Shown one piece after another: positions 25,993 to 34,937 of a stretch of 64,000 nucleotides of DNA (position 1 is the first letter of the stretch; each line of letters starts with the position of its first letter). Both the position numbers and the translations under genes were made by a program. This DNA is from an uncultured Paracoccaceae bacterium (lineage in GTDB: Bacteria; Pseudomonadota; Alphaproteobacteria; Rhodobacterales; Rhodobacteraceae): NCBI GenBank assembly GCA_947493145.1, contig CANLPZ010000001.1:992001-1056000 (forward strand), in the 5' to 3' direction. The notes under the pieces were generated by a model. That model saw nothing but the letters and a program-made list of their open reading frames with translations. It did no database searches and was not told where the DNA came from.

Positions 25993-27801
25993 ATGGACGA
26001 ACAGAATAGAAATCTTTTGATTGCAACTGGTCTTTCCTTTGTTGTGATTTTGGTGTGGACAATCTTTTTCCCGCCGGAACAACCGGAACCGGACCTTTCT
26101 GCGCCGACAGAAATCGCGACAACATCAAACGGTGACGCGATTGCGACCACCCCATCGTCGGCAACCAACGACGATGCATCCGCGCCGACACAATCCGCCG
26201 AAATATCTGACGCGCCGCGTCTTCCCATTGAAACGACAAGCCTGAGCGGGTCAATTTCGCTTGAAGGCGGGCGTATCGATGATCTGTTTTTGTCCGGATA
26301 TAACGTGAACCTTGGCGATGAGAGCGAAAAAGTTCGCCTGTTGTCCCCTGTTGGCGACGCGAACGCGTATTATGCACTTTATGGTTGGGCACCTGCGTCC
26401 GGCGGAACAGGCGAATTGCCAGGCCCGAATACGCTGTGGTCGGTTAAGTCCGGTGATAAGCTTACCACCGACAACGCGTTGGTATTGGAGTGGGACAATG
26501 GCGCGGGTTTGGTATTCACCCGCGAAGTCACCGTCGACGACAAATTCATGTTTAATGTGACCCAAACTGTCACGAACAATACAGGCGCCGAAATCAAATT
26601 GGCCCCTTACGCGACAATCGCGCGCCATGGCGAACCGGATGTTGTCGGGTTTTTTATCCTGCATGAGGGCGTCGTCCGTATGTCCGACGGAAACCTTCAA
26701 GAGCTTAACTACGACGACATGCCAGATTTGGATATCGACCCAACACGTGGCACAGCGGCCGAAGCCATCAATATCGCCGAAAACGGTTGGGTTGGGTTTA
26801 CGGATAAATATTGGATGACCAACATCATTCCGACCCAAGGGCAGGCTTTCCGTTCAACCGTTTTGTACCAACCTAAGTCCGAAATTTATCAGGCCGAAGC
26901 ATTGCTTCCAACGCAAACGGTTGCTGCTGGTGCAACTGCATCTGTCAGCTCGCAATTGTTTGCTGGCGCCAAAGAATGGGACACAATCCGCACGTATCAA
27001 AACGACGGCGGGATCGATGGGTTCCTCGACAGCATCGATTGGGGCTGGTTTTTCTTCCTGACAAAGCCGATCTTCGCGGTTCTTCATTGGTTAAACAGCA
27101 TCATTGGAAACATGGGTTGGGCGATCATTGCGCTTACGTTGCTGATCAAAGCACTGCTTTTGCCACTTGCCTATAAATCTTATGTCTCCATGGCGAAGAT
27201 GAAAGACCTGCAGCCGCAAATGCAAGCCTTGAAAGAAGAAGCCGGTGAAGACCGTCAGAAAATGCAAAAAGGCATGATGGAGCTTTATAAAAAGCACAAA
27301 GTAAATCCAGCTGCTGGGTGTTTGCCGATCCTGCTGCAAATCCCGATTTTCTTTTCGCTTTACAAAGTTATTTTCGTAACTTTGGAACTGCGTCATGCAC
27401 CGTGGTTAGGATGGATCAAAGATTTATCCGCGCCTGACCCGTCCTCAATATTGAACCTATTTGGCTTGCTTCCATGGGGTACGCCAGAAGTCGGATCAAT
27501 TTTCGCAATCGTTTCCTTGGGTGTTCTGCCGATCCTTTTGGGAATTTCGATGTGGCTTCAACAGAAATTGAATCCCGCCCCAACAGACCCAACGCAACAA
27601 ATGATCTTTGCGTGGATGCCATGGGTGTTCATGTTCATGCTCGGCAGTTTTGCCAGCGGTTTGGTTCTGTACTGGATCGCGAACAACACAATTACCTTTA
27701 TCCAGCAATATCTGATCATGCGAAGCCAAGGCATGAAACCAGATGTATTTGGCAACATTCGAGAATCGTTCCAACGAAAACCGAAAGAAGACGCCAAATA
27801 A
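25993..27801 (+). CDS. yidC: Membrane protein insertase YidC
   Basis: A 602-residue insertase/chaperone for inner-membrane proteins. It starts MDEQNRNLLIATGLSF with the first helix, has a large periplasmic beta-supersandwich domain (about residues 70-345), then the conserved C-terminal core with NMGWAIIALTLLIKALLLPL, MAKMKDLQPQMQ, PAAGCLPILLQIPIFFSLYK and a hydrophilic tail. AGGCAGG lies upstream of the ATG. It is followed by a stem-loop and engB. Confidence 0.96.
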   Translation: MDEQNRNLLIATGLSFVVILVWTIFFPPEQPEPDLSAPTEIATTSNGDAIATTPSSATNDDASAPTQSAEISDAPRLPIETTSLSGSISLEGGRIDDLFLSGYNVNLGDESEKVRLLSPVGDANAYYALYGWAPASGGTGELPGPNTLWSVKSGDKLTTDNALVLEWDNGAGLVFTREVTVDDKFMFNVTQTVTNNTGAEIKLAPYATIARHGEPDVVGFFILHEGVVRMSDGNLQELNYDDMPDLDIDPTRGTAAEAINIAENGWVGFTDKYWMTNIIPTQGQAFRSTVLYQPKSEIYQAEALLPTQTVAAGATASVSSQLFAGAKEWDTIRTYQNDGGIDGFLDSIDWGWFFFLTKPIFAVLHWLNSIIGNMGWAIIALTLLIKALLLPLAYKSYVSMAKMKDLQPQMQALKEEAGEDRQKMQKGMMELYKKHKVNPAAGCLPILLQIPIFFSLYKVIFVTLELRHAPWLGWIKDLSAPDPSSILNLFGLLPWGTPEVGSIFAIVSLGVLPILLGISMWLQQKLNPAPTDPTQQMIFAWMPWVFMFMLGSFASGLVLYWIANNTITFIQQYLIMRSQGMKPDVFGNIRESFQRKPKEDAK

Positions 27802-27810
27802 CACATTGAT

Positions 27811-27842
27811 TTGGGGCAGCGCGACACCATCGGCTGCCCCAA
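27811..27842 (+). terminator. Stem-loop after yidC
   Basis: A perfect 10-bp stem, TTGGGGCAGC (27811-27820) and GCTGCCCCAA (27833-27842), 9 bp after the yidC stop. There is no T-run, so it may stabilise or attenuate rather than terminate. engB begins 23 bp later. Confidence 0.5.
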
Positions 27843-27865
27843 CCATTTCCGCCAAGGAAACCGAT

Positions 27866-28516
27866 ATGGAATTAACCTTTACGCTTGCCGAAGACCCCGA
27901 TGCAGTCACCGCTGAACACGGTCGCAAATTGTTTGCGGGCGAGACTGATTTTCTGAAAGGCGTCGTCGCAATGGACGGACTGCCAGAACCAGACCGTTTG
28001 GAAGTTTGCTTCGCTGGCCGTTCGAATGTTGGCAAATCCACATTGATCAATGCCCTGACAGGGCGCAAAGGTTTGGCGCGCGCCTCAAACACACCGGGCC
28101 GGACACAAGAAATCAACTTTTTCACCGTCGCAGATCAACACTATCTCGTTGATTTACCTGGATACGGCTACGCCAACGCGCCGCTTAAAGTGGTTGAAAA
28201 ATGGCAACGGCTTTTAAAGAACTACTTGAGCGGACGTCAAACTTTGCGCCGCGCATTTGTGCTGATCGACGCACGTCACGGCGTTAAAAAAGTAGACGAC
28301 GAAATCATGACCTTGTTGGATAAATCCGCAGTGACGTTTCAGGTTGTCATGACGAAAATCGACAAGGTGAAACAAGCTGATTTACAAAAATCATTGGATT
28401 TAACACGCAAAGCGTTGGCCAAACACCCCGCAGCATATCCTGAAATTGTTATGACAAGTTCGGAAAAAGGCATTGGCATCCCAACGCTTCGCAGCATCAT
28501 TTACGGGCTTGTATAA
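27866..28516 (+). CDS. engB: Ribosome biogenesis GTPase EngB (YihA/YsxC)
   Basis: A 216-residue TRAFAC GTPase involved in 50S assembly. Motifs are G1 GRSNVGKSTLINAL, G2 region NTPGRTQEINFF, G3 DLPGYGYANAP, G4 TKIDKVKQ and G5 TSSEKGIG. I chose the ATG at 27866 (MELTFTLAEDP) because AAGGAAA precedes it; a longer frame starts inside yidC and runs through the stem-loop. It is in the usual position after yidC. Confidence 0.94.
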   Translation: MELTFTLAEDPDAVTAEHGRKLFAGETDFLKGVVAMDGLPEPDRLEVCFAGRSNVGKSTLINALTGRKGLARASNTPGRTQEINFFTVADQHYLVDLPGYGYANAPLKVVEKWQRLLKNYLSGRQTLRRAFVLIDARHGVKKVDDEIMTLLDKSAVTFQVVMTKIDKVKQADLQKSLDLTRKALAKHPAAYPEIVMTSSEKGIGIPTLRSIIYGLV

Positions 28517-28582
28517 TCCTGCCCCTTGGCATCTGCCCCCTGTCAGGCTAGCAAGGTCAGCAATTCACAAACTGTTAGTCAT

Positions 28583-29446
28583 ATGAAAAAGCAAACTGCC
28601 ATGAACAGCGATTGGATCGCCACAGCCGCCACACTTTCGGCGGCGCTTCCTTATCTTCAACGTTACGATGACGCGATAGTCGTCATCAAATTCGGTGGCC
28701 ACGCGATGACCAGCGCCGAAGGTATGGACAGTTTCGCCCGCGATATCGTGTTATTGCAACAGGTCGGCGTGAACCCCGTTATCGTTCATGGTGGCGGCCC
28801 GATGATCAACGAAATGTTGGACAAGCTGGATATCAAATCTGAATTCGTAAACGGCAAACGCGTGACAGATGAAGCCACGGTTAATGTTGTTGAAATGGTA
28901 TTGTCTGGATCTGTGAACAAACGGCTGGTTCAGGCAATCAATGACCAAGGCGGAACCGCCGTTGGTTTGTCCGGTAAAGATGCAAACCTGATTGTTTGTG
29001 ATCAAACCAATCCCGATCTTGGATTTGTTGGTACGCCAACAGAGGTGAATACAAACGTTCTGAAAACCCTTTTTGATGCAAACACCATTCCCGTCATTGC
29101 GCCACTGGGCACAGGTCGAAACGGCGAGACTTACAACATAAACGGCGATACAGCAGCCGGCGCGGTTGCCGCCGCGTTGAATGCCGACCGCCTATTGTTG
29201 TTAACTGATGTCGCAGGGGTAAAGGACGCCACAGGCGAAGTGGTAACCGACCTGCGTGCAGCACAAATCCGCGAACTCACAACCGAAGGCGTGATCGCAG
29301 GTGGAATGATCCCGAAAACCGAAACCGCATTGGATGCGATCGAAGGCGGCGTTCGCGCGGTCGTTATCCTTGATGGTCGCGCGCCCAACGCGTGTTTGTT
29401 GGAACTGTTCACCGATCATGGTGCGGGTTCCATCATTCGCGCTTAA
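28583..29446 (+). CDS. argB: Acetylglutamate kinase
   Basis: A 287-residue amino-acid kinase that phosphorylates N-acetylglutamate, the second step of arginine synthesis. Motifs are [50 protein letters not shown] and [14 protein letters not shown]. The ATG at 28583 or the one at 28601 could be the start; neither has a strong ribosome binding site. It follows engB by 66 bp, as in other Rhodobacterales. Confidence 0.94.
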   Translation: MKKQTAMNSDWIATAATLSAALPYLQRYDDAIVVIKFGGHAMTSAEGMDSFARDIVLLQQVGVNPVIVHGGGPMINEMLDKLDIKSEFVNGKRVTDEATVNVVEMVLSGSVNKRLVQAINDQGGTAVGLSGKDANLIVCDQTNPDLGFVGTPTEVNTNVLKTLFDANTIPVIAPLGTGRNGETYNINGDTAAGAVAAALNADRLLLLTDVAGVKDATGEVVTDLRAAQIRELTTEGVIAGGMIPKTETALDAIEGGVRAVVILDGRAPNACLLELFTDHGAGSIIRA

Positions 29447-29503
29447 CGGTGACGTGAAGCCCGTGATCTTGCTCTGCTGTTGTCAGGGCGGCATAGTGGT
29501 GCC

Positions 29504-30295
29504 ATGGAAAACGAAGCCGTCATTCGTCTTGGGGTCTTTTTAGGCCTATTTACCCTGCTTGCGATCATCGAACAGGTTATACCGCGGCGTACCCGCCGTC
29601 ATTCACAACCGCGAAGATGGTTGACCAACTGGATCTTTACGTTTGCCAACACGGTGGCGCTTCGGTTGTTGGCAATTGCTTTACCGCTGCTCGCGGTTGG
29701 CGCAGCTTTGGATGCAGGCGCCAAGGGTTGGGGGCTTTTTAATTCCATTGCGCTTCCGAGCTGGATCGAGGCCATAATCGTGATTCTGATCTTTGATTTT
29801 GCGATCTGGGCGCAACATTTGATCACACATAAGGTCCCGATATTGTGGCGACTGCACCAAGTGCATCACGCTGACCCAGACATCGATGTAACAACAGCTA
29901 TTCGGTTTCATCCGATTGAAATCGCTTTATCCATGCTATTAAAAATCGGATTGGTTTATGTGATCGGCCCATCAGCTGTCGCAATTATTTTGTTTGAAAT
30001 CATCCTCAACGGAACGGCAATGTTCAACCACGCCAATATCAAATTGCCACTGCGGTTGGATGCACTTGTGCGCCGCGTTTTAGTAACGCCAGATATGCAT
30101 CGTGTTCACCATTCGATCCATCGCCATGAACACGACAGCAACTATGGGTTTTCACTGTCTATCTGGGACCAGATGTTCGGAACCTATATCGCGCAACCTG
30201 CCGCGGGTCATGACGACATGGATATCGGATTAGAATGGCAGGATGACCGCCCAACACGCATCGGGTTTTCCATGTTACTGCCGTTTCGCAAATGA
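29504..30295 (+). CDS. Sterol desaturase/fatty-acid hydroxylase family di-iron membrane protein
   Basis: A 263-residue membrane protein with the eight-histidine pattern of this superfamily: HLITHK (HX3H), LHQVHHADPD (HX2HH), FNHAN and MHRVHHSIHRHEHDSNYG. These His residues ligate two irons that activate O2 for C-H oxidation of a lipid. The substrate is not evident. I chose the ATG at 29504 (MENEAVIRLG). The stop overlaps the start of the next gene, an Fe-S protein, by 4 bp, so the Fe-S protein is a plausible electron donor. Confidence 0.85.
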   Translation: MENEAVIRLGVFLGLFTLLAIIEQVIPRRTRRHSQPRRWLTNWIFTFANTVALRLLAIALPLLAVGAALDAGAKGWGLFNSIALPSWIEAIIVILIFDFAIWAQHLITHKVPILWRLHQVHHADPDIDVTTAIRFHPIEIALSMLLKIGLVYVIGPSAVAIILFEIILNGTAMFNHANIKLPLRLDALVRRVLVTPDMHRVHHSIHRHEHDSNYGFSLSIWDQMFGTYIAQPAAGHDDMDIGLEWQDDRPTRIGFSMLLPFRK

Positions 30296-30930
30296 TCGAC
30301 TGGGTGGCCTTAGACAACAGGTTACGGCCTCACGGTTTGATGGTCATGGGCACATTACACAACGACGGAAACACGCTCGCGCTGGTTGGGGCCGATCGCC
30401 ATTGGTGGGATATATTTCAAAAATCCGTCGAGTTCCAAAGCGGGCAAACGGACCCTATTGATACATGGTCCAAGCGCACGATCAACAAATTGGCGGAACG
30501 ACACGGCGCCGAAACGCTATACCCATCTGACGGCCCTCCTTATCTACCGTTCATCGAGTGGAGCTTAGCAACAAAGCGATTTTCGACGTCGCCTGTCGGA
30601 ATGTTGGTGCATGATGTGACCGGCATGATGGTTTCAATCAGAGGGGCGCTGGTATGGGACAAGATTATTTCTGTTCCTACTGCGAACAGCCTAAACCCAT
30701 GCATTGAGTGTGCACAGCCCTGTGTTTCGCAATGCCCTGTGGGGGCTTTGGGGGCTGATAAAAACTACGACGTCGGCGCGTGCCATCATTATTTAGATAC
30801 TGCTGCCGGTAAAACGTGTTTGACACAAGGCTGCGCTGTGCGTCGCGCCTGCCCTGTGTCTCAATCCTTTGGTCGTCCATTTGAACAATCGGCCTTTCAT
30901 ATGAAAGCGTTTCATCCAAATGGCGCTTAA
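30292..30930 (+). CDS. Ferredoxin-like Fe-S protein of unknown role
   Basis: A 212-residue protein. Residues 1-130 resemble no domain I can name. The C-terminal third has two cysteine groups: Cys137, 140, 144 and 148 (NPCIECAQPCVSQCP), then Cys164, 176, 181 and 187 (ending GCAVRRACPVS). This fits two 4Fe-4S clusters in a bacterial ferredoxin fold, loosely like the QueG C-terminal half. It overlaps the desaturase-like gene by 4 bp and the next gene by 11 bp, so the three genes form one transcription unit. A role in feeding electrons to the di-iron protein is inference. Confidence 0.72.
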   Translation: MIDWVALDNRLRPHGLMVMGTLHNDGNTLALVGADRHWWDIFQKSVEFQSGQTDPIDTWSKRTINKLAERHGAETLYPSDGPPYLPFIEWSLATKRFSTSPVGMLVHDVTGMMVSIRGALVWDKIISVPTANSLNPCIECAQPCVSQCPVGALGADKNYDVGACHHYLDTAAGKTCLTQGCAVRRACPVSQSFGRPFEQSAFHMKAFHPNGA

Positions 30931-31411
30931 ATTGATATTGATGCGTCACGCAAAATCAGACTGGAAGGACGCGAATTTATCTGACCACGATCGGCTATTA
31001 AATACACGCGGACGGCATGACGCGCCGAAAATCGGTCACTGGTTGGCGAATCGCGGCCATGTCCCGCAGGTGATTCTATGCTCAACAGCGCGGCGAACGG
31101 TTGAAACCTACGAACGAACGGGTATCAAAACGCAGGTTCAATTTCACCAATCCCTGTACCATTCACACGCAGAAACGATGATGGAGATTCTGCAATCGTC
31201 ATTGTCGTCAGACGTAATGATTATCGCGCATAATCCTGGGATTGCGCAGTTTGCCGAGCAGATAGTCGCAGAGCCTCCGGATCATTTGCGTTTTTTTGAC
31301 TTCCCGACAGCCGCGACCTTGGTTGTGACTTTTGATGTAAAAAAATGGAAAGAAGTTTTTTGGAAACAAGGCGTTGCCATAGATTTCACTGTTCCCAAAG
31401 ACTTAGATTAA
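30920..31411 (+). CDS. SixA-like histidine phosphatase
   Basis: A 163-residue protein of the histidine phosphatase (phosphoglycerate mutase-like) superfamily. The catalytic loop is LMRHAKSDW (His10), followed by CSTARRTVETYER and the second His in IIAHNPGIAQFAE. The size and short form match SixA, which dephosphorylates phosphohistidine proteins; the substrate here is unknown. It is the last gene of the argB-side plus-strand set and is followed by a bidirectional terminator. Confidence 0.85.
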   Translation: MALKLILMRHAKSDWKDANLSDHDRLLNTRGRHDAPKIGHWLANRGHVPQVILCSTARRTVETYERTGIKTQVQFHQSLYHSHAETMMEILQSSLSSDVMIIAHNPGIAQFAEQIVAEPPDHLRFFDFPTAATLVVTFDVKKWKEVFWKQGVAIDFTVPKDLD

Positions 31412-31437
31412 TCCAAGGTCGCAGTCCAAAAATGACG

Positions 31438-31467
31438 AAAGGGCGCCTCCTCCCAAAAGCGCCCTTT
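31438..31467. terminator. Bidirectional terminator between the SixA-like gene and aapP
   Basis: A 9-bp stem, AAAGGGCGC (31438-31446) and GCGCCCTTT (31459-31467). On the minus strand it is followed by CGTCATTTTT. It serves the convergent ends of the two transcription units. Confidence 0.75.
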
Positions 31468-31471
31468 CAGT

Positions 31472-31508
31472 GATCCGTCGGCGTCCCCGAAAACGGGGGC
31501 GTCGGATC
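31472..31508 (-). terminator. GC-rich hairpin at the aapP stop
   Basis: GATCCG and CGGATC outer arms with GCGTCCCCG/CGGGGGCGT around an AAAA loop, reaching into the aapP stop codon. With the next hairpin it forms a double structure at the end of the aap operon. Confidence 0.55.
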
Positions 31509-32271
31509 AGTGTCCTAAGATTTGGCTTAGGAACAATTGCGTGCGTTCGCTCTTTGGGTTGTTAAAGAACTCTTCAGGTTCGTTCTGTTCAACGATTTGA
31601 CCTGCGTCCATAAAGATAACCCGGTTTGCGACCTGACGAGCAAAACCCATTTCATGTGTCACACACAACATGGTCATGCCTTCTTCTGCAAGCTCAATCA
31701 TCGTATCCAGAACTTCTTTGATCATTTCTGGATCCAAAGCAGAGGTCGGTTCGTCGAACAACATGATGCGCGGCTTCATACAAAGGGATCGCGCGATCGC
31801 CACACGTTGCTGCTGACCACCCGACAATTGACCTGGATATTTGTTGGCCTGATCTGGGATCTTCACTTTTTCAAGGAAGTGCATCGCTGTTTCTTCGGCT
31901 TCTTTTTTCGGAATCTTACGAACCCAAATCGGTGCCAAAGTACAGTTTTCAAGAATGGTCAAATGCGGGAACAGGTTAAAGTGTTGGAAACACATGCCCA
32001 CTTCTGATCGGATCTTGTCGATGTTTTTCAAGTCCGATGACAAAAGCGTGCCGTCGACCTCGATCGAACCGGCTTGGTGCTCTTCCAATGCATTGATGCA
32101 ACGGATGAGTGTTGATTTACCAGAACCCGACGGGCCGCAGATAACGATACGTTCCCCACGGTTCACCGTTAGATCAATATCGCGCAATACGTGGAAAGTT
32201 CCGTACCACTTGTTCATGTTTTGAATTGTGATCGCGACTTCGTCGGATACTTTCATTTGAGCTTCAGCCAT
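31507..32271 (-). CDS. aapP: General L-amino acid ABC transporter, ATPase subunit
   Basis: A 254-residue ABC ATPase: Walker [10 protein letters not shown], signature LSGGQQQR, Walker [14 protein letters not shown] and switch His in [22 protein letters not shown] is typical of polar amino-acid importers. It is the last gene of aapJQMP (also called bztABCD in Rhodobacter), which imports a broad range of L-amino acids, especially Glu, Gln and Asp. It begins 15 bp after aapM. Confidence 0.93.
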   Translation of the reverse strand: MAEAQMKVSDEVAITIQNMNKWYGTFHVLRDIDLTVNRGERIVICGPSGSGKSTLIRCINALEEHQAGSIEVDGTLLSSDLKNIDKIRSEVGMCFQHFNLFPHLTILENCTLAPIWVRKIPKKEAEETAMHFLEKVKIPDQANKYPGQLSGGQQQRVAIARSLCMKPRIMLFDEPTSALDPEMIKEVLDTMIELAEEGMTMLCVTHEMGFARQVANRVIFMDAGQIVEQNEPEEFFNNPKSERTQLFLSQILGH

Positions 32272-32286
32272 ATCTAAAGCCTCCTC

Positions 32287-33585
32287 TTAACGGTGTCCGG
32301 TTGCGAGCTGACGCTCCAACCATTGTGAGTATTGTGAGATGCCGTAGCAAACGATGAAGAACAAAACTGATGCAGCGAGCCAAAGCTCCCAGTACACACC
32401 GTTCCATTCTGTCGATGCAAGGATTGGTCCGCGGATCATGCCAACCAGATCGAACATCGAAATAACCGAAACCAATGTGGTATCTTTGAACAGACCTACG
32501 GCCACGTTCACGATACCTGGGATCGAGATTTTCAATGCTTGCGGTAGAATGATCAGACGCATCGCTTGGGCATAATCAAGCCCAAGACTGTCCGCCGCTT
32601 CGTATTGTCCTTTTGGCAACGCAGCCAAACCGCCACGGATCACCTCAGCGATATAGGCCGACGAGAACAGCGTGATCATGATCACCACGCGTAGGAACAA
32701 GTCAACGGTTGCTTCTGGTGGGAAGAAATACGCCAACATTACCGACGCCACGAACAACAATGTGATCAACGGCACGCCACGGATGAACTCGATAAAGATC
32801 ACGCAGACGTATTTGATAAACGGCATGCTCGACTGACGACCCAGCGCCAGCGCGATCCCGATAGGCAGAGATAGCGACACACAGGTCACGCCCAGCATCA
32901 GGTTCAACATAAAGCCGCCAAGATCACGCGACGGGACAGATTGCATTGGGCCGTCTGTGATTGTTCCATCCGGCAAAATCGATCCACCGATCGTCCAGAT
33001 CAAAAAGGCTGCAATAATCCCACCAAAGAAACCCATCGCAAAGTTGTTGGTGACAAAACGGGAATAAACAACATACCCGCCTGCAACACCCGCCAACGCC
33101 AACAAAGGTGTTAGGATCGAACCGCCCCAAATTAACCAGTACGCAATGAACGGGAACAACGCTGTTACGATCAAAAGCTTACGCGGCAGTTTGAAAAACA
33201 ACACAGGTGCGGCTGCGAGCAAAAAGATCACAAATGCCAAAGTTGGTCGCCAATACAGTTCTGGTGGATATTTAAACCCAAATAGCAATTGGTTCCATCG
33301 CTCGGACAAGACTGAGAAACAGCCGCCTGTCGTACCTTGCAGTATTTCACGACATTCAGCCAAGCTTTGCGAATTCCAGATACCGTTGGCAAACCATGGG
33401 AACGCGCCTGTAATGATCTTAAAGATCACATAGGCCGCGACGATGGTTAGAACTGTGTTTACCGGAGTCGAAAACAAGTTTTCGCGCATCCATTTTACCG
33501 GACCAGCCGCATTTGCGGGCGGTGGGCTTGCCGGAACTTCTTCGGTCCGGACGAAAGCAACGGAATTGGTAGATTGATCAGCCAT
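32287..33585 (-). CDS. aapM: General L-amino acid ABC transporter, permease AapM
   Basis: A 432-residue permease with an extended N-terminal half, as in AapM/BztC, and a C-terminal HisM-type domain. The ATPase-contact motif is EVIRGGLAALPKGQYEAADSL (the EAA loop), followed by ILPQALKISIPG. Eight or more hydrophobic segments are visible. It begins 2 bp after the aapQ stop. It pairs with AapQ to form the heterodimeric channel. Confidence 0.92.
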   Translation of the reverse strand: MADQSTNSVAFVRTEEVPASPPPANAAGPVKWMRENLFSTPVNTVLTIVAAYVIFKIITGAFPWFANGIWNSQSLAECREILQGTTGGCFSVLSERWNQLLFGFKYPPELYWRPTLAFVIFLLAAAPVLFFKLPRKLLIVTALFPFIAYWLIWGGSILTPLLALAGVAGGYVVYSRFVTNNFAMGFFGGIIAAFLIWTIGGSILPDGTITDGPMQSVPSRDLGGFMLNLMLGVTCVSLSLPIGIALALGRQSSMPFIKYVCVIFIEFIRGVPLITLLFVASVMLAYFFPPEATVDLFLRVVIMITLFSSAYIAEVIRGGLAALPKGQYEAADSLGLDYAQAMRLIILPQALKISIPGIVNVAVGLFKDTTLVSVISMFDLVGMIRGPILASTEWNGVYWELWLAASVLFFIVCYGISQYSQWLERQLATGHR

Positions 33586-33587
33586 GA

Positions 33588-34802
33588 TTACCGCTCCTTC
33601 AACTTAATTGCATTGTTATAGATGTTAATAACGAACGAGATGGTCAAAGAGATCACCAAATAGAACAACATCAACAGAACCACACATTCGATCGCACGCC
33701 CTGTTTGGTTCAAGGTGATACCACCCAACGTCGCAGTCACATCAGCGTAGCCCACCAAGATCGCCAAGGACGAGTTTTTGGTGATGTTCAAATAGTTTGA
33801 AATCAACGGTGGAATAATTACACGCAACGCCTGAGGCAGAACCACAAGGCTCATGATACGGCCAGAGCGAAGCCCCAACGCGCCCGCAGCCTCTGTCTGG
33901 CCTTTGCTAACCGCTTGGATACCCGCGCGAACGTTTTCCGCGATAAAGGCGCCAGTGTAGATAGAAAGCGCAAACCAAATTGCGATCAGCGGTCCGCCAA
34001 CTTTGATACCACCGGCAAAGTTAAATCCTTTCAGCTCTGGGTATTCCAAACCAATGGGCGAGCCCATGATGAAGAACATCAAAATCGCTGGAAGAAAGAA
34101 AATCGCGACACTTGGCCAAAACATTGGCAGCAAACGTCCAGTTGCATACAACAAGTTTGTTGCATAGCGGCGATACGCAAACATCGCGACGATTGACGCG
34201 ATGAACGTCGCGACAACAACCATCGATCCCGGTCCCCAAATAGGTGCAGGAATGTACACACCGCGATTGGTGAACGCGAACGCGTCGAACAGCATGCTCG
34301 ACGTTGCATTGTCACCACGGAATGCCCGTGGCCCCGGAAGAACGGCGGTCATGATCGTGAAAATGATGATGATCCAGATCAGCACCGGAATGTTGCGGAA
34401 AATTTCCACATAGATCGACATCAACTTGCGGACGAGCCAGTTGTTCGACAGGCGCAAAACACCCGCTAAAACACCGAAAATCGTTGCTGTGACACAAGCC
34501 AGAAAGGCAACCAGAAGCGTGTTCAAGATACCGACAAACGCGGCGCGTAGATTGCTTGATTGGCTGGTATATTCGATTAAGCGCTGGTTGATATCGTAAC
34601 CAGCAGGTGTGCCCAAGAAACTGAAATCAATATTCAATCCCAGCGCGGTTAAATTTCGAACAAGGTTGTTCGCCAGATATCCAATGGACAACGCCAAAAG
34701 GATAAAGGCAATGGCTTGTAGCGTAAGAGACCTATAGCGCGTATCGCTCAACAGCATTCCCAGCCGGAACGACTCACGTGGTGGGTCGGTCATTATAGTC
34801 AT
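33588..34802 (-). CDS. aapQ: General L-amino acid ABC transporter, permease AapQ
   Basis: A 404-residue permease with an EAA loop (ENVRAGIQAVSKGQTEAAGAL) and VVLPQALRVIIPPLISNYLN. It has the long insertion between membrane helices characteristic of AapQ/BztB. I chose the start at 34802 (MTIMTDPPRE) because GGGAAG lies 7 bp upstream; an ATG at 34823 would precede that site. A strong hairpin separates it from aapJ, likely lowering permease expression relative to the binding protein. Confidence 0.92.
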   Translation of the reverse strand: MTIMTDPPRESFRLGMLLSDTRYRSLTLQAIAFILLALSIGYLANNLVRNLTALGLNIDFSFLGTPAGYDINQRLIEYTSQSSNLRAAFVGILNTLLVAFLACVTATIFGVLAGVLRLSNNWLVRKLMSIYVEIFRNIPVLIWIIIIFTIMTAVLPGPRAFRGDNATSSMLFDAFAFTNRGVYIPAPIWGPGSMVVVATFIASIVAMFAYRRYATNLLYATGRLLPMFWPSVAIFFLPAILMFFIMGSPIGLEYPELKGFNFAGGIKVGGPLIAIWFALSIYTGAFIAENVRAGIQAVSKGQTEAAGALGLRSGRIMSLVVLPQALRVIIPPLISNYLNITKNSSLAILVGYADVTATLGGITLNQTGRAIECVVLLMLFYLVISLTISFVINIYNNAIKLKER

Positions 34803-34902
34803 GATGTGACTTCCCTGGATCAAGCTGAACTTCTAACGGTGGATTTATCCACTCTTCAGTTGGTTCAGTGTGTCTTTGATTTTTTTGGAACTTAAAAAGG
34901 AA

Positions 34903-34926
34903 AAGGGCGCGATTTTTCGCGCCCTT
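34903..34926 (-). terminator. Attenuating terminator between aapJ and aapQ
   Basis: On the minus strand AAGGGCGCGA and TCGCGCCCTT form a perfect 10-bp stem with a 4-nt loop, followed by TTCCTTTTTAAG. It lies 11 bp after the aapJ stop. Partial readthrough would give more binding protein than permease. Confidence 0.8.
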
Positions 34927-34937
34927 GACCGATTAGT

